A DNA stretch of 64,000 nt, taken from Janthinobacterium psychrotolerans (GTDB lineage Bacteria; Pseudomonadota; Gammaproteobacteria; Burkholderiales; Burkholderiaceae_D). How positions within the stretch are numbered: position 1 is the first letter of the stretch; every line of letters starts with the position of its first letter. The stretch is taken from contig NZ_LOCQ01000050.1 of the NCBI RefSeq assembly GCF_001677885.1, forward strand, positions 62,001 to 126,000, written 5' to 3'. Made by a program: the position numbers and the translations under genes. Shown piece by piece: positions 49,223 through 57,493 of this stretch. The notes beneath the pieces are model-generated. The model saw nothing but the letters and a program-made list of their open reading frames with translations. It had not been told where the DNA came from and made no database searches.

Positions 49223-49627
49223 ATGACCATCCGCCCGAAGCTGTTGCACCTGCTGTTCTTCAGTCTGTTTTGCCCGGCGGCCCATGCCGCCGATTGCCTG
49301 AAATATGAACCCGATACCGTCGCCCTGAGCGGCACCTTGCACCGGGCCACGTTTCCTGGCCGCCCGAACTTTGAAAGTATCGCCGACGGTGACGAAGCTG
49401 AAACCGGTTTTTACCTGACGCTCAAGCAAGCCATCTGCACACAGGGCAATGGCGACGCCGAGCGTGAGCCGCACAAGGCTGTACGCGAAGTCCAGCTGGT
49501 GCTGACGCCGGCGCAATACGCCACGCTGAGGCCGCAACTGGGCCAGCAGGTCAAGTTGCACGGCACGATGTTTTCCGGTTTTACCGGCCACCACCACGCC
49601 GACGTCCTGCTGCGGGTCGCGCAGTAG
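49223..49627 (+). CDS. DUF4431-domain periplasmic protein
   Basis: The 134-residue protein has a signal peptide (LHLLFFSLFCPAAHAA) and a small domain with VALSGTLHRATFPGRPNFES, FYLTLKQAICTQGN and VQLVLTPAQYATLRPQLGQQ, matching DUF4431. Two cysteines in the mature part (ADCLKYE, AICTQG) probably form a disulphide. The C-terminal TGHHHADVLL could bind a metal. Function is unknown. It lies alone between the tRNA gene and the SDR gene. Confidence 0.85.
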   Translation: MTIRPKLLHLLFFSLFCPAAHAADCLKYEPDTVALSGTLHRATFPGRPNFESIADGDEAETGFYLTLKQAICTQGNGDAEREPHKAVREVQLVLTPAQYATLRPQLGQQVKLHGTMFSGFTGHHHADVLLRVAQ

Positions 49628-49631
49628 CGGG

Positions 49632-50429
49632 TCAAGCCTGTTGCAAACGCGGTGCGACCTTGCCGGTTTGCGCGGCGGCGAACAGGGCCACGCGGGCCTG
49701 CTCGTGGCGCTCGATCAGGCCGCTATCGGCCACCGATGGCAAGGTCAGGCTTTCACCCTGGTCGAGGCCGAACAGGGCTGCGTCGACCATGGCGTCGGCC
49801 GCCATCACGGTTTCGGGCGCCAGCGCCGCCAGCGGTACGCCGGACGCATCCCACAGTTCGGTGGCGGTGGCGGCCGGCAATACCGCCTGGACTTTCACGC
49901 CCGAGCCTGCCAGTTCCTGCTCCAGACCGCGCGTAAAGGCCACCACGTAGGATTTGGTACCGCTGTAGACGGCGCTGATCGGCAAGGTGTGCAGGCCCAG
50001 CACGGACGCGATATTGATGATGGTGCCCTGCTTGCGCTCCTTGAAACCAGGCAGGGCCGCATGCGTGAGGCGGGTCAGCGCCGTGATGTTCAGCGCCAGT
50101 TGGGATGCCAGGTCCTGCTCGGTGCTGGCGGCAACCGGCGCCAGGCGTGCAGTCCCCGCGTTATTGACCAGCACGCTGATGGCCGGATCGCTGGCCAGCA
50201 ATTGCGCCACGCTGTCCTGCCCCGCCGCAGTGGCCAGGTCGGCGACCAGCGTCTCGACCCGTACGCCGTGCTTGGCAGAAATGGTGTTGGCCAGCGACTG
50301 CAGGCGATCGGCGCGGCGCGCGACCAGGATCAGGTCATGGCCGCGCTGGGCCAGACGGTCGGCGTAGACGGCGCCGATGCCCGACGAGGCGCCGGTGATG
50401 ACAGCGGTATTGGGAGTAATGTTGGACAT
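49632..50429 (-). CDS. Short-chain dehydrogenase/reductase under TetR control
   Basis: The start ATG 50429 follows AAGGA; longer starts would include the upstream operator. The 265-residue protein has the cofactor motif TGASSGIGA, RR at the NADP-preferring position (LILVARRADRL), NNAG, catalytic Ser in IINIASVLG and YSGTK. It is a classical SDR of unknown substrate. On the same strand and just upstream is a TetR-family gene. A near-perfect palindrome at 50480-50497 before this gene resembles one over the tetR start, so repression by that TetR is likely. Confidence 0.9.
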   Translation of the reverse strand: MSNITPNTAVITGASSGIGAVYADRLAQRGHDLILVARRADRLQSLANTISAKHGVRVETLVADLATAAGQDSVAQLLASDPAISVLVNNAGTARLAPVAASTEQDLASQLALNITALTRLTHAALPGFKERKQGTIINIASVLGLHTLPISAVYSGTKSYVVAFTRGLEQELAGSGVKVQAVLPAATATELWDASGVPLAALAPETVMAADAMVDAALFGLDQGESLTLPSVADSGLIERHEQARVALFAAAQTGKVAPRLQQA

Positions 50430-50479
50430 GTCTGTTTCCTTCATGGTGAGTGGCGCCTCATGCGCCACAGGGTGATTTA

Positions 50480-50497
50480 ATATGACGATCATCATAT
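50480..50497. promoter_or_regulatory. Putative TetR operator upstream of the SDR gene
   Basis: atatgacgatcatcatat is a near-perfect 18-bp palindrome (arms atatga/tcatat around GATC). It matches 14 of 18 positions of the site at 51114-51131 over the tetR start. Confidence 0.6.
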
Positions 50498-50520
50498 TAT
50501 TGTGCAAAAAAAAGCGCCGA

Positions 50521-51117
50521 TTACCCGGCACCCGGTGAAAATTGTTTCATGGTGGCGGCGCACAGGGCGGCCGACAGCTTGGGATCGTCCACCGCGCGCG
50601 CCAGCATGGTGGTGCCGATCAGCGCGCACAGCAGGGCCATCGCTTCCTCGTGGGCGCGTGCATCGCCCCAGTCCGGCATCTGGCGCGCCAGCAGGTCGAT
50701 CATTTCCTTGATATGCAAGGTGGCGGCATGGCGCACTTCGGGCGCCTGGCGCGGCATCTCGCAGGCCAGCGCCGAGACCGGGCAGCCGGTCTCGACGGCG
50801 GCGATATGCTCCGGCGACAAATACGCCTTCATGATTGCCTGCACCGACCGCCCCGGCGGCGCGGCGGCGGCCACGCGCGAGGCCAGCGCCACCGACTCGG
50901 CGCCGGCGCGGTCGCCGGCCTCGGCCAGCAAGGCATCACGCGAGGCAAAATGCGCGTAGAAGCCGCCGTGCGTCAGGCCCGCTTCCTTCATGATGTCGGC
51001 CACGCCGGTGCCGCCGTAGCCGCTGCGACGGATCGCGCGCGAGGCCACCTCGACGATGCGTTCGTGGGTGGCTTCCTTGCGGCTGGTGGCCGGGCGTCTG
51101 GATGATTTATTCTGCAT
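50521..51117 (-). CDS. TetR/AcrR-family transcriptional repressor
   Basis: The 198-residue protein has an N-terminal helix-turn-helix (THERIVEVASRAIRRSGYGG, VADIMKEAGLTHGGFYAHF) and an all-helical ligand domain with a CxV motif region (TGCPVSALACEM) resembling the TetR_C_33/YxaF-type group. The start ATG 51117 is preferred. The frame opens four codons earlier at two further ATGs, and the operator overlaps all of them, which implies autorepression. It is followed by the SDR gene it probably controls. Confidence 0.9.
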   Translation of the reverse strand: MQNKSSRRPATSRKEATHERIVEVASRAIRRSGYGGTGVADIMKEAGLTHGGFYAHFASRDALLAEAGDRAGAESVALASRVAAAAPPGRSVQAIMKAYLSPEHIAAVETGCPVSALACEMPRQAPEVRHAATLHIKEMIDLLARQMPDWGDARAHEEAMALLCALIGTTMLARAVDDPKLSAALCAATMKQFSPGAG

Positions 51118-51131
51118 GACAACCATCATAT
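51114..51131. promoter_or_regulatory. Putative autoregulatory TetR operator over the tetR start codon
   Basis: gcatgacaaccatcatat shares 14 of 18 bases with the palindrome before the SDR gene and covers the tetR translation start. Binding here would block tetR expression. Confidence 0.5.
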
Positions 51132-51213
51132 ATCATTTTCAGGCACGCCGCATGCTGGCGTTACAATCCGTGTCACCGCCCAAGGTGAGCATGTGCCGGC
51201 CATTCGGTGGCTT

Positions 51214-52611
51214 TCACACCAGCCCGGTCACATAATACGTGCCAATCACCAGAAACACGATCGCCGTCTTGATGACCGTGATACCGAAAATATCGCGGTA
51301 CGACTGCCGGTGCGTCAGGCCCGTCACGGCCAGCAGGGTGATCACGGCGCCGTTGTGCGGCAGGGTGTCCATGCCGCCGCTGGCCATGGCCACCACGCGG
51401 TGCATTACTTCGAGCGGAATGTTCGCCTGCTGGGCGGCGGCGATAAAGCTGTCGGACATGGCGGCCAGCGCGATGCTCATGCCGCCCGAGGCCGAACCGG
51501 TGATGCCGGCCAGGGTGGTGACGGAGACGGCCGCGTTGACCAACGGGTCGGGCACGCTGCGCAGCGCGTCGCGCACCACGATAAAGCCGGGCAGCGCGGC
51601 GATCACGCCGCCAAAACCATATTCGGACGCCGTGTTCATGGCGGCGAGCAAGGCGCCGCCGACCGCGCCCTTGGTGCCTTCGGCAAAGCCGTCCCTGATG
51701 CGCCTGAACGCGGTGGCGCACACCAGCAAGATCCCCAGCAGCAAGGCGCCCTCCACCGCCCAGATGCCGACCACGGCGCTGATCGACGTGCTCACGGGCG
51801 CGTGCAGGCCAGGCAATTCATCGCTGGTGATGACGTGGCTGGCGCCATACCAGCGCGGTATCCATTGCGTCAGCAGGAAGTTCGCCACGCCGACCAGGAT
51901 CAGGGGCGCGACCGCCAGCAGCGGCGACGGCAGGCTGGACGGATCGGCCGGGGCTATCGGCTGAGTATCGCCGCCATAGCCTTCGCCGCTGGCCATCACC
52001 GAGCGGCGCCGCCATTCCAGGTACGTCAGGCCACAGACGATGGTCAGGATGGCGCCGATGGTGCCCAGCCAGGGCGCGGCCCAGCCGGTGGTGTGAAAGA
52101 AGGTGGTGGGGATGATGTTCTGGATCTGCGGCGTGCCGGGCAAGGTGTCCATGGTGAACGTGAACGCGCCCAGGGCGATGGCGCCCGGCATCAGGCGCTT
52201 GGGGATATTGCTCTGGCGGTAGAGTTCTGCCGCGAACGGATACACGGCGAATACCACTACGAACAGCGACACGCCGCCATAGGTCAGTGCGCCACACACC
52301 GCCACGATCACGGCGTTGGCGCGCGAGCGGCCGATATGGCGGATCGCCGCCACCACGATGGACTGCGAAAAGCCGGACATTTCAATCAGCTTGCCGAATA
52401 CGGCGCCGAGCAGGAAGACCGGAAAATACAGCTTGATAAAGCCCACCATTTTTTCCATGAAGATGCCGCTGAACACGGGCGCCACCGCCGTTGCATCGGT
52501 CAGCAGCACCGCCCCCAGGGCAGCCACGGGGGCGAACAGGATCACGCTGTAGCCGCGGTAGGCGGCCAGCATCAAAAAGGCCAGGGCGGCCAGGACGATC
52601 AGAAAAGACAT
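51214..52611 (-). CDS. GntP-family permease
   Basis: The 465-residue protein has about twelve hydrophobic segments and the GntP-family loops GALTYGGVSLFVVVFAVYPF, FTMDTLPGTPQIQNIIPTTF, GFGGVIAALPGFIVVRDAL and ASGGMDTLPHNGAVITLLAV. The family carries gluconate and related hydroxy acids, or short-chain acids such as hydroxybutyrate, by proton symport. No sugar-acid kinase or dehydrogenase gene adjoins it, so the substrate cannot be decided; hydroxybutyrate would fit a PHA-storing bacterium (inference). Confidence 0.9.
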   Translation of the reverse strand: MSFLIVLAALAFLMLAAYRGYSVILFAPVAALGAVLLTDATAVAPVFSGIFMEKMVGFIKLYFPVFLLGAVFGKLIEMSGFSQSIVVAAIRHIGRSRANAVIVAVCGALTYGGVSLFVVVFAVYPFAAELYRQSNIPKRLMPGAIALGAFTFTMDTLPGTPQIQNIIPTTFFHTTGWAAPWLGTIGAILTIVCGLTYLEWRRRSVMASGEGYGGDTQPIAPADPSSLPSPLLAVAPLILVGVANFLLTQWIPRWYGASHVITSDELPGLHAPVSTSISAVVGIWAVEGALLLGILLVCATAFRRIRDGFAEGTKGAVGGALLAAMNTASEYGFGGVIAALPGFIVVRDALRSVPDPLVNAAVSVTTLAGITGSASGGMSIALAAMSDSFIAAAQQANIPLEVMHRVVAMASGGMDTLPHNGAVITLLAVTGLTHRQSYRDIFGITVIKTAIVFLVIGTYYVTGLV

Positions 52612-52810
52612 GGGTTCCAGCCTTGGGCGAAGTCATCGAAAAACAAGCATGCCAAAAGTATCATGACTTGGATCAATTTTCTATCGGCAATGTCAATTGA
52701 TGCGCGCTTGCCGTTTTTTTTCACGGGCCAGGTCTGGTTTTGCGTGCCTGATGCGTCTACTCCTCTGTAGCGCACCTTCCGCACGCAGACACGATATGGA
52801 GAACCACCCC

Positions 52811-52858
52811 ATGCAGCAGCCGACCCTTTCCTCCACCCTGCCAGGCGGCGCGGCATGA
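52811..52858 (+). CDS. Possible 15-codon leader ORF before the PepSY gene
   Basis: ATG 52811, preceded by GGAG, opens a frame MQQPTLSSTLPGGAA whose TGA overlaps the ATG of the PepSY gene (ATGA). It is too short to identify. It may couple translation of the downstream gene, or be the remnant of a longer gene. Confidence 0.3.
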   Translation: MQQPTLSSTLPGGAA

Positions 52859-54465
52859 AGGACGGCTTGCGCCAGTCCATGGCCTGGCTGCACACCTGGG
52901 TCGGGCTGACCTGCGGCTGGCTGCTGTGCGCGATTTTTTTCACGGGCACGCTCAGCGTGTTTCGCGAACCCATCACGCGCTGGATGGCGGCGCCGCCCGT
53001 GCTGGCCGGTACGATGAGCGATGCGGTGGCCGGCACGCCGCTGGCGCTGGACGCGGCCGTCCGCCATCTGTCGACCACGGCGCCCAAGGCCAGCTTCTGG
53101 CGCCTGGAGCTGCCCGCGCAACCGGGCGACGCGCTGGCGCTGGCGTGGAGGAATGGCAAGAGCAGCCAGCAGGCGGCGCTGCACCCGGCCACCGGCGAAC
53201 TGCTGCCCGCTCCCTGGGGCCGCAAGACCGAAGGCGGCCGGCATTTCATGAGCTTTCACTACACTTTGCACGGCGGCACGGCCGGCTACTGGCTGGTCGG
53301 CTGGATCGCCATGTGCGCGCTGGCCGCGCTGGTGTCGGGCGTGATCGTGCACCGGCGCATCTTCGCCGACTTCTTTACCTTCCGTCCGCGCAAGGGACAG
53401 CGCTCCTGGCTCGACGCGCACAACGCCAGCGCCGTGTTCACCCTGCCGTTTTCGCTGATGATCGTCTACACGGGCGTGGCGTTTTTCCATACCAGCTATA
53501 TGCCCTGGCCACTGCAAACGGCGTATGGCGGCGACGACCCGTATGCCGGCTACCAGCAGGAACTGGCGCACGGCGCGGCGGCGCCGATCGTGCGCAAGCG
53601 CTCGGGCACGCCGGCGCCGCTGCTGCCGCTCGCGCCCATGCTGGCGTCGGCCGAACAGCTGCTGGGCAAGCCGGCCACCATGGTGCTGGTGCAGCAGCCG
53701 GGCGACAGCCAGGCCACGGTGCGCGTGTTCGCCAACGAGGAGGCGGGCAGCCACACCACCACCATCGTGCCGGCGCAGGGCCTGGTGATCTTCGATGGCG
53801 TCACGGGCGCCGTGCTGCAGGTGACGCGGCCAGAACCGCCAGCCACCTTGTCGACCGGCCAGGTCCATCACGTGATCGAAGCGCTGCACCTGGCGCGCTT
53901 TGGCGGCTGGCCCATGAAGTGCTTGTACTTTATCAGCGGCCTGCTCGGCACCGTGATGGTGGCCACCGGCGCCAATCTGTTCATGGTCAAGCGGCGCCGC
54001 AAAAGCGAGCTGGAATTTGGCGCCGCCACCGCCGGTTTTTACCGCGTGGTCGAAGCGTTCAGCGTGGCGTCCATGGCCGGCATCTGCATCGCCTCGATCG
54101 GCTATCTGTGGATCAACCGCCTGCTGCCGGCCGAACTGGCGCAGCGCGACACGTGGGAAATTCGCGCCTTCCTGTGGCTATGGGGCGCGACCTTGCTGCA
54201 CGCACTGGCACGTCCACCGGGCCGCGCCTGGGTCGAGCAGTTTGCCTTCGCCGCTCTGCTGTGCCTGGCGCTGCCGCTCCTGAACCAGTGTACAACCGGC
54301 CAGCAGTTGTGGCGCTATGCGATGGCCGGCGACGCCATGCGCGCGGGCGTGGAGCTGACGGCGCTGGCGCTGGGCGTGGTCTTTGCCTGCTGCGCCTGGC
54401 GCATCCACCGCGTCTGGCAAGCCAGGGCCGTCATCAAACCGGTGCAAAGGGCGGCGCGCGCATGA
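52855..54465 (+). CDS. PepSY-associated transmembrane protein (iron-uptake type)
   Basis: The 536-residue protein has the PepSY_TM layout. A first helix (MAWLHTWVGLTCGWLLCAIFFTG) carries the conserved His. PepSY-like periplasmic domains follow, then helices at about 145-165 and 190-210 (FTLPFSLMIVYTGVAFFHTS) with the conserved H-Y/H-N residues (SFHYTLHGG, LDAHNASAVF), and four C-terminal helices. Such proteins commonly sit beside TonB siderophore receptors and are thought to reduce ferric siderophores. No receptor is adjacent here. It overlaps the DUF3649 gene by four bases. Confidence 0.88.
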   Translation: MKDGLRQSMAWLHTWVGLTCGWLLCAIFFTGTLSVFREPITRWMAAPPVLAGTMSDAVAGTPLALDAAVRHLSTTAPKASFWRLELPAQPGDALALAWRNGKSSQQAALHPATGELLPAPWGRKTEGGRHFMSFHYTLHGGTAGYWLVGWIAMCALAALVSGVIVHRRIFADFFTFRPRKGQRSWLDAHNASAVFTLPFSLMIVYTGVAFFHTSYMPWPLQTAYGGDDPYAGYQQELAHGAAAPIVRKRSGTPAPLLPLAPMLASAEQLLGKPATMVLVQQPGDSQATVRVFANEEAGSHTTTIVPAQGLVIFDGVTGAVLQVTRPEPPATLSTGQVHHVIEALHLARFGGWPMKCLYFISGLLGTVMVATGANLFMVKRRRKSELEFGAATAGFYRVVEAFSVASMAGICIASIGYLWINRLLPAELAQRDTWEIRAFLWLWGATLLHALARPPGRAWVEQFAFAALLCLALPLLNQCTTGQQLWRYAMAGDAMRAGVELTALALGVVFACCAWRIHRVWQARAVIKPVQRAARA

Positions 54466-54779
54466 GCAAACCGGTCAAAGGCCAGCTCCCTGCGGCTTAT
54501 CGCTGGCGCATCGCCAGCCGCGTGCTGGCCGCCGCGCTGGGCGGCTATGGCTTGTCGGCGTTGCTGTCGTCCGCGCTGGCGCTGCTGCTGCCGCGCATCT
54601 CGTCCGCCTCGCGCGCCGACGCCGTGCTGGTCGCCAGCCTGCTCAGTTTTGTGGTGTACACGGTGGTGGTGCTGTGGGTATTTCATGCGCGCAGCGCCAG
54701 GCGCGCCTGGGTGGCATTGGCCTTGTGGGCGTTCGTTTGCACGCTGGTGATCTGGCTGCTGCAAGCCGGTGGTGCGTAG
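54462..54779 (+). CDS. DUF3649 membrane protein
   Basis: The 105-residue protein starts at ATG 54462, overlapping the PepSY stop (ATGA). It has three hydrophobic helices (ASRVLAAALGGYGLSALLSS, VLVASLLSFVVYTVVVLWVF, WVALALWAFVCTLVIWLL) and the DUF3649 opening LPAAYRWRIASRVLAAAL. DUF3649 proteins accompany PepSY iron-uptake proteins; their role is unknown. The overlap implies translational coupling. Confidence 0.85.
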   Translation: MSKPVKGQLPAAYRWRIASRVLAAALGGYGLSALLSSALALLLPRISSASRADAVLVASLLSFVVYTVVVLWVFHARSARRAWVALALWAFVCTLVIWLLQAGGA

Positions 54780-54873
54780 GTCGGATTACGGCCCGTCGGG
54801 CCATAATCCGACAACATCACAGACGTCAACAATGTTGTCGGATTACGGCGCTTTGCGCCTAATCCGACCTACG
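54775..54873. repeat. Paired palindromic repeat (cgtaggtcggatta type)
   Basis: Two hairpins face each other: gtcggattacggccc/gggccataatccgac (54780-54812) and gtcggattacggcgc/gcgcctaatccgac (54837-54868). The outer arms cgtaggtcggattacg and its complement bracket the unit. Such GTAGGTCGGATTA repeats are scattered in many proteobacteria and may act as bidirectional terminators or REP-like elements. This one separates the convergent DUF3649 and hypothetical genes. Confidence 0.8.
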
Positions 54874-55252
54874 CCGCGTCAACCAGCAACTCGGGCTGCA
54901 AGGCCCGAATGCGCAGCTCCGTGAAATAGCCGCCGGCCTCGTTGTAGCGCAGGTAGTGGCGGCCGCAATTCATGCAGCGCGCCACCTGGCTGCGGTTGGC
55001 CGGATAGTAGCGCGGCGCGATCGGTGCGTCGGGGCTGTCGTCGCGCGTGCCCTGCGGGTGGTACTCGGCAAACGACGGTTCATCATAAGCGTCTGCCACC
55101 AGCGTGCCCACTTCTTCGAAACGCTCCAGTTCCAGCGAGGTGGGCAGGCGCTGCCAGGCGTCGAGCGGCACGGCGCAGCAGCTGCAGGGCTGCGTGATGC
55201 GGGCCGACGCGGCGGCCAGCGAAGACAACATGGCAAAATCAATCAGCGGCAT
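54869..55252 (-). CDS. Cys-rich hypothetical protein upstream of the pqi repeat junction
   Basis: I do not recognise this 127-residue protein. It has two cysteine pairs, CSCC near residue 23 and RCMNCGRHYLRYNE near residue 92, that could form a zinc knuckle, plus an acidic centre (DDSPDAP). No signal peptide or membrane helix is convincing. It lies ten bases downstream of pqiC on the same strand and may be the last gene of that operon. Its stop falls inside the palindromic repeat. Confidence 0.65.
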   Translation of the reverse strand: MPLIDFAMLSSLAAASARITQPCSCCAVPLDAWQRLPTSLELERFEEVGTLVADAYDEPSFAEYHPQGTRDDSPDAPIAPRYYPANRSQVARCMNCGRHYLRYNEAGGYFTELRIRALQPELLVDAA

Positions 55253-55262
55253 ACGGCTACTT

Positions 55263-55868
55263 TCATGTGGACGGGCAGGCGGCGCTGCCGCTGCCGAAAC
55301 CGCGCACCACGGCCGACATCTGCGACGCTATCGTTTGCACGGCGCGGCGGTGGCCCAGCACCATCTCGTCGTAGCCGGCGCCGACCTTTTCATTGGCGGC
55401 GGTGCGGCATGCCACCACCTTGTTGCTGGCCAGTTCGCGCACGCTCCACACGGCGTCGATCAGCGCGTACTGGTCCATCACCGATTCGAACCGCTGCACA
55501 TTGGTGCTGATGCGGTAGACGGGCAGCTTGTCCGGATACGGCGTGCGGAACACGTCGATGGCGCCCAGCTCGCCGGTCACCGCCGTCGACAGCGCCTGGC
55601 CGATTTCACCGGCCAGAGGACCCGCCCAGCGCTGCTGTTCGAGCAGCTCGATGCGGCCAGACGGCGCCGTCACCACGAACTGGTTGCGGCTGACCTGCTG
55701 CGGCACGCTGACGGCCAGCATCTCGACATAGTATTGAACCGGCTTGGCCGGCTGCGCCGCCATGCCGCCGGACAGCGTATAAAAATGCTCGGGCTTGGGC
55801 GCGGAGCAGCCGGCCAGCAACAGTGCGCCGGCAAAGATGGCGGCCAGCGTGGAAACGGTCATCTTCAT
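55263..55868 (-). CDS. pqiC: ABC-type transport auxiliary lipoprotein PqiC
   Basis: The 201-residue protein has a lipobox (GALLLAGCSAP, Cys at about 21) and the PqiC/LptE-like domain with HFYTLSGG, YYVEMLAVSVPQQVSRNQFV and VYRISTNVQRFESV. It is the outer-membrane lipoprotein of the Pqi intermembrane lipid-transport system. Its start overlaps the pqiB stop by four bases. Confidence 0.9.
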   Translation of the reverse strand: MKMTVSTLAAIFAGALLLAGCSAPKPEHFYTLSGGMAAQPAKPVQYYVEMLAVSVPQQVSRNQFVVTAPSGRIELLEQQRWAGPLAGEIGQALSTAVTGELGAIDVFRTPYPDKLPVYRISTNVQRFESVMDQYALIDAVWSVRELASNKVVACRTAANEKVGAGYDEMVLGHRRAVQTIASQMSAVVRGFGSGSAACPST

Positions 55869-57493
55869 TTTTTCTCATCTCCTTGTTTGCCGCGAATCAG
55901 CGATTCGGGGTGGCGTTCCAGGTAGTCGGTCAGGGCGTTCAGTGACTGCAGGGTTTGCGTCAGCTGCTGCAGGGCCTGGCGCACGTCGGACTGCAGCGGC
56001 GAATCCTTTTGCAGCACCTGTTCGGCCGTGCCAAAGGTGTTTTTGGCCGCCGTCAGCGTGCCGCGCATTTCCGGCACCACCTGGCTGTCGAGCTGCTTGA
56101 ACAGAGCGTTAGCCTGCTTGATGGTGGCGTTCAGATTGTCGCCGATCTCGCCGAAAGGCACCTGGTCGAGTTTGCGGGCGATGCTGGCCACCTGCGTCTG
56201 CAATTCGTCGAGCGTGTTCGGCACGGTCGGCACTTCCATCGGATACTTGCTGATGTCGAGCACTATTTTCGGCGCTTTCGGGAAGAAGTCGAGCGCGATA
56301 TACAGCTGGCTGGTGAGCAGGTTGCCGGTGCGCAGCTGGGCGCGCAGGCCGCGGCTGACCATGCGCTCGAGCAGCTGGTGGCCGGCCGAGCCTTCGGCGT
56401 CGTCAACGGCGGCCTTGAAGCGCATGCCCAGGCGGGCCGGATACAGGTTCACCGTGACGGGCATGCGGAAGTTCTTCTTGACCGGGTCGAACTCGATGCC
56501 CACCGAGCGCACTTCGCCAAGCACGATGCCGCGGAAGTCCACCGTGGCGCCGGGCTGCAGGCCGCGCAGCGACTGGTCGAAATAGAACACGGTGGTAATG
56601 GCTTCGCCGTCCGGTTCGCGCATGGCGCTGGCCTCGTCGGCGGCCAGCCGGAAGGCGGTGTTGGCGGGCGATGGTTCGGGCGGCTTGCGGCCGTTTTCCG
56701 CCTCGAAGGCGATGCCGCCGATCAGCAGCGCCGCCAGCGATTGCGTGTTCAGCTTGAAGCCGTTCGAATCGAGCCGCACGTCGACACCGCTGGCATGCCA
56801 CCAGCGCGCATTCTTGCCAACAAACTGGTCATACGGCGCATTGACGAAGACCGTCATGGTGATGCCGTTGCCGTCCTTGTCCAGGCTGAAGCTGACCACC
56901 TTGCCCACGCGCAGCCGGTGGAAAAACACGGGCGAGCCGACATCGACGGAACCGAGGCTTTCCGCATGCAGCGTAAACAGCTTGCCCTTCTGGTCGCCAT
57001 CGACGGCGGGCGGACTTTCCAGGCCGGTGAAGCTGTCTTTTTTTGCTACCGACTTGCCCGTGTCGACGCCGATATAGGCGCCCGACAGCAAGGTGCCCAG
57101 GCCCGTCACGCCGCTGGCGCCGATCTGCGGGCGCACCACCCAGAAGCGCGAATCGGCGGTGGCAAAGCGGCGCGCCTCCTTGCTCATCTCGATCGTCACC
57201 AGCACCCGGCTCAAGTCGTCGCCAAGGTTGATGGCGCGTACTTGGCCGATCTCCACATCCTTGTACTTGACCTTGGTCTTGCCCGGTTCCAGCCCTTCGG
57301 CGCTCTTGAAGCTGACGGTCAGCGTCGGCCCCTGGTCGAGGATGGCCTTGGCGGCCAGGCCGGCGCCGATCAGCGCGGCCAGCAGCGGAATGAGCCACAC
57401 CAGCGAAGGCAGCCAGCGGCTGGCCTTGTCCACGTCGGGTTCCGGCAGTTGCCGCGTCTCGGGTGCGCGGACGCCCTCTTCCTTGTCAGACAT
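55865..57493 (-). CDS. pqiB: Intermembrane transport protein PqiB (MCE domains)
   Basis: The 542-residue protein has one transmembrane helix (SLVWLIPLLAALIGAGLAAK, about 27-46). Three tandem MCE/MlaD domains follow (openings GPTLTVSFKSAEGLEPGKTK, LHAESLGSVDVGSPVFFHRL and QSLRGLQPGATVDFRGIVLG). A C-terminal coiled coil (LDELQTQVASIARKLDQVPF, TAAKNTFGTAEQVLQKDSPL) builds the periplasm-spanning needle. Start ATG 57493 matches the family; four extra codons are open upstream. It overlaps pqiA and pqiC by a few bases, giving a coupled pqiABC operon. Confidence 0.95.
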   Translation of the reverse strand: MSDKEEGVRAPETRQLPEPDVDKASRWLPSLVWLIPLLAALIGAGLAAKAILDQGPTLTVSFKSAEGLEPGKTKVKYKDVEIGQVRAINLGDDLSRVLVTIEMSKEARRFATADSRFWVVRPQIGASGVTGLGTLLSGAYIGVDTGKSVAKKDSFTGLESPPAVDGDQKGKLFTLHAESLGSVDVGSPVFFHRLRVGKVVSFSLDKDGNGITMTVFVNAPYDQFVGKNARWWHASGVDVRLDSNGFKLNTQSLAALLIGGIAFEAENGRKPPEPSPANTAFRLAADEASAMREPDGEAITTVFYFDQSLRGLQPGATVDFRGIVLGEVRSVGIEFDPVKKNFRMPVTVNLYPARLGMRFKAAVDDAEGSAGHQLLERMVSRGLRAQLRTGNLLTSQLYIALDFFPKAPKIVLDISKYPMEVPTVPNTLDELQTQVASIARKLDQVPFGEIGDNLNATIKQANALFKQLDSQVVPEMRGTLTAAKNTFGTAEQVLQKDSPLQSDVRQALQQLTQTLQSLNALTDYLERHPESLIRGKQGDEKK

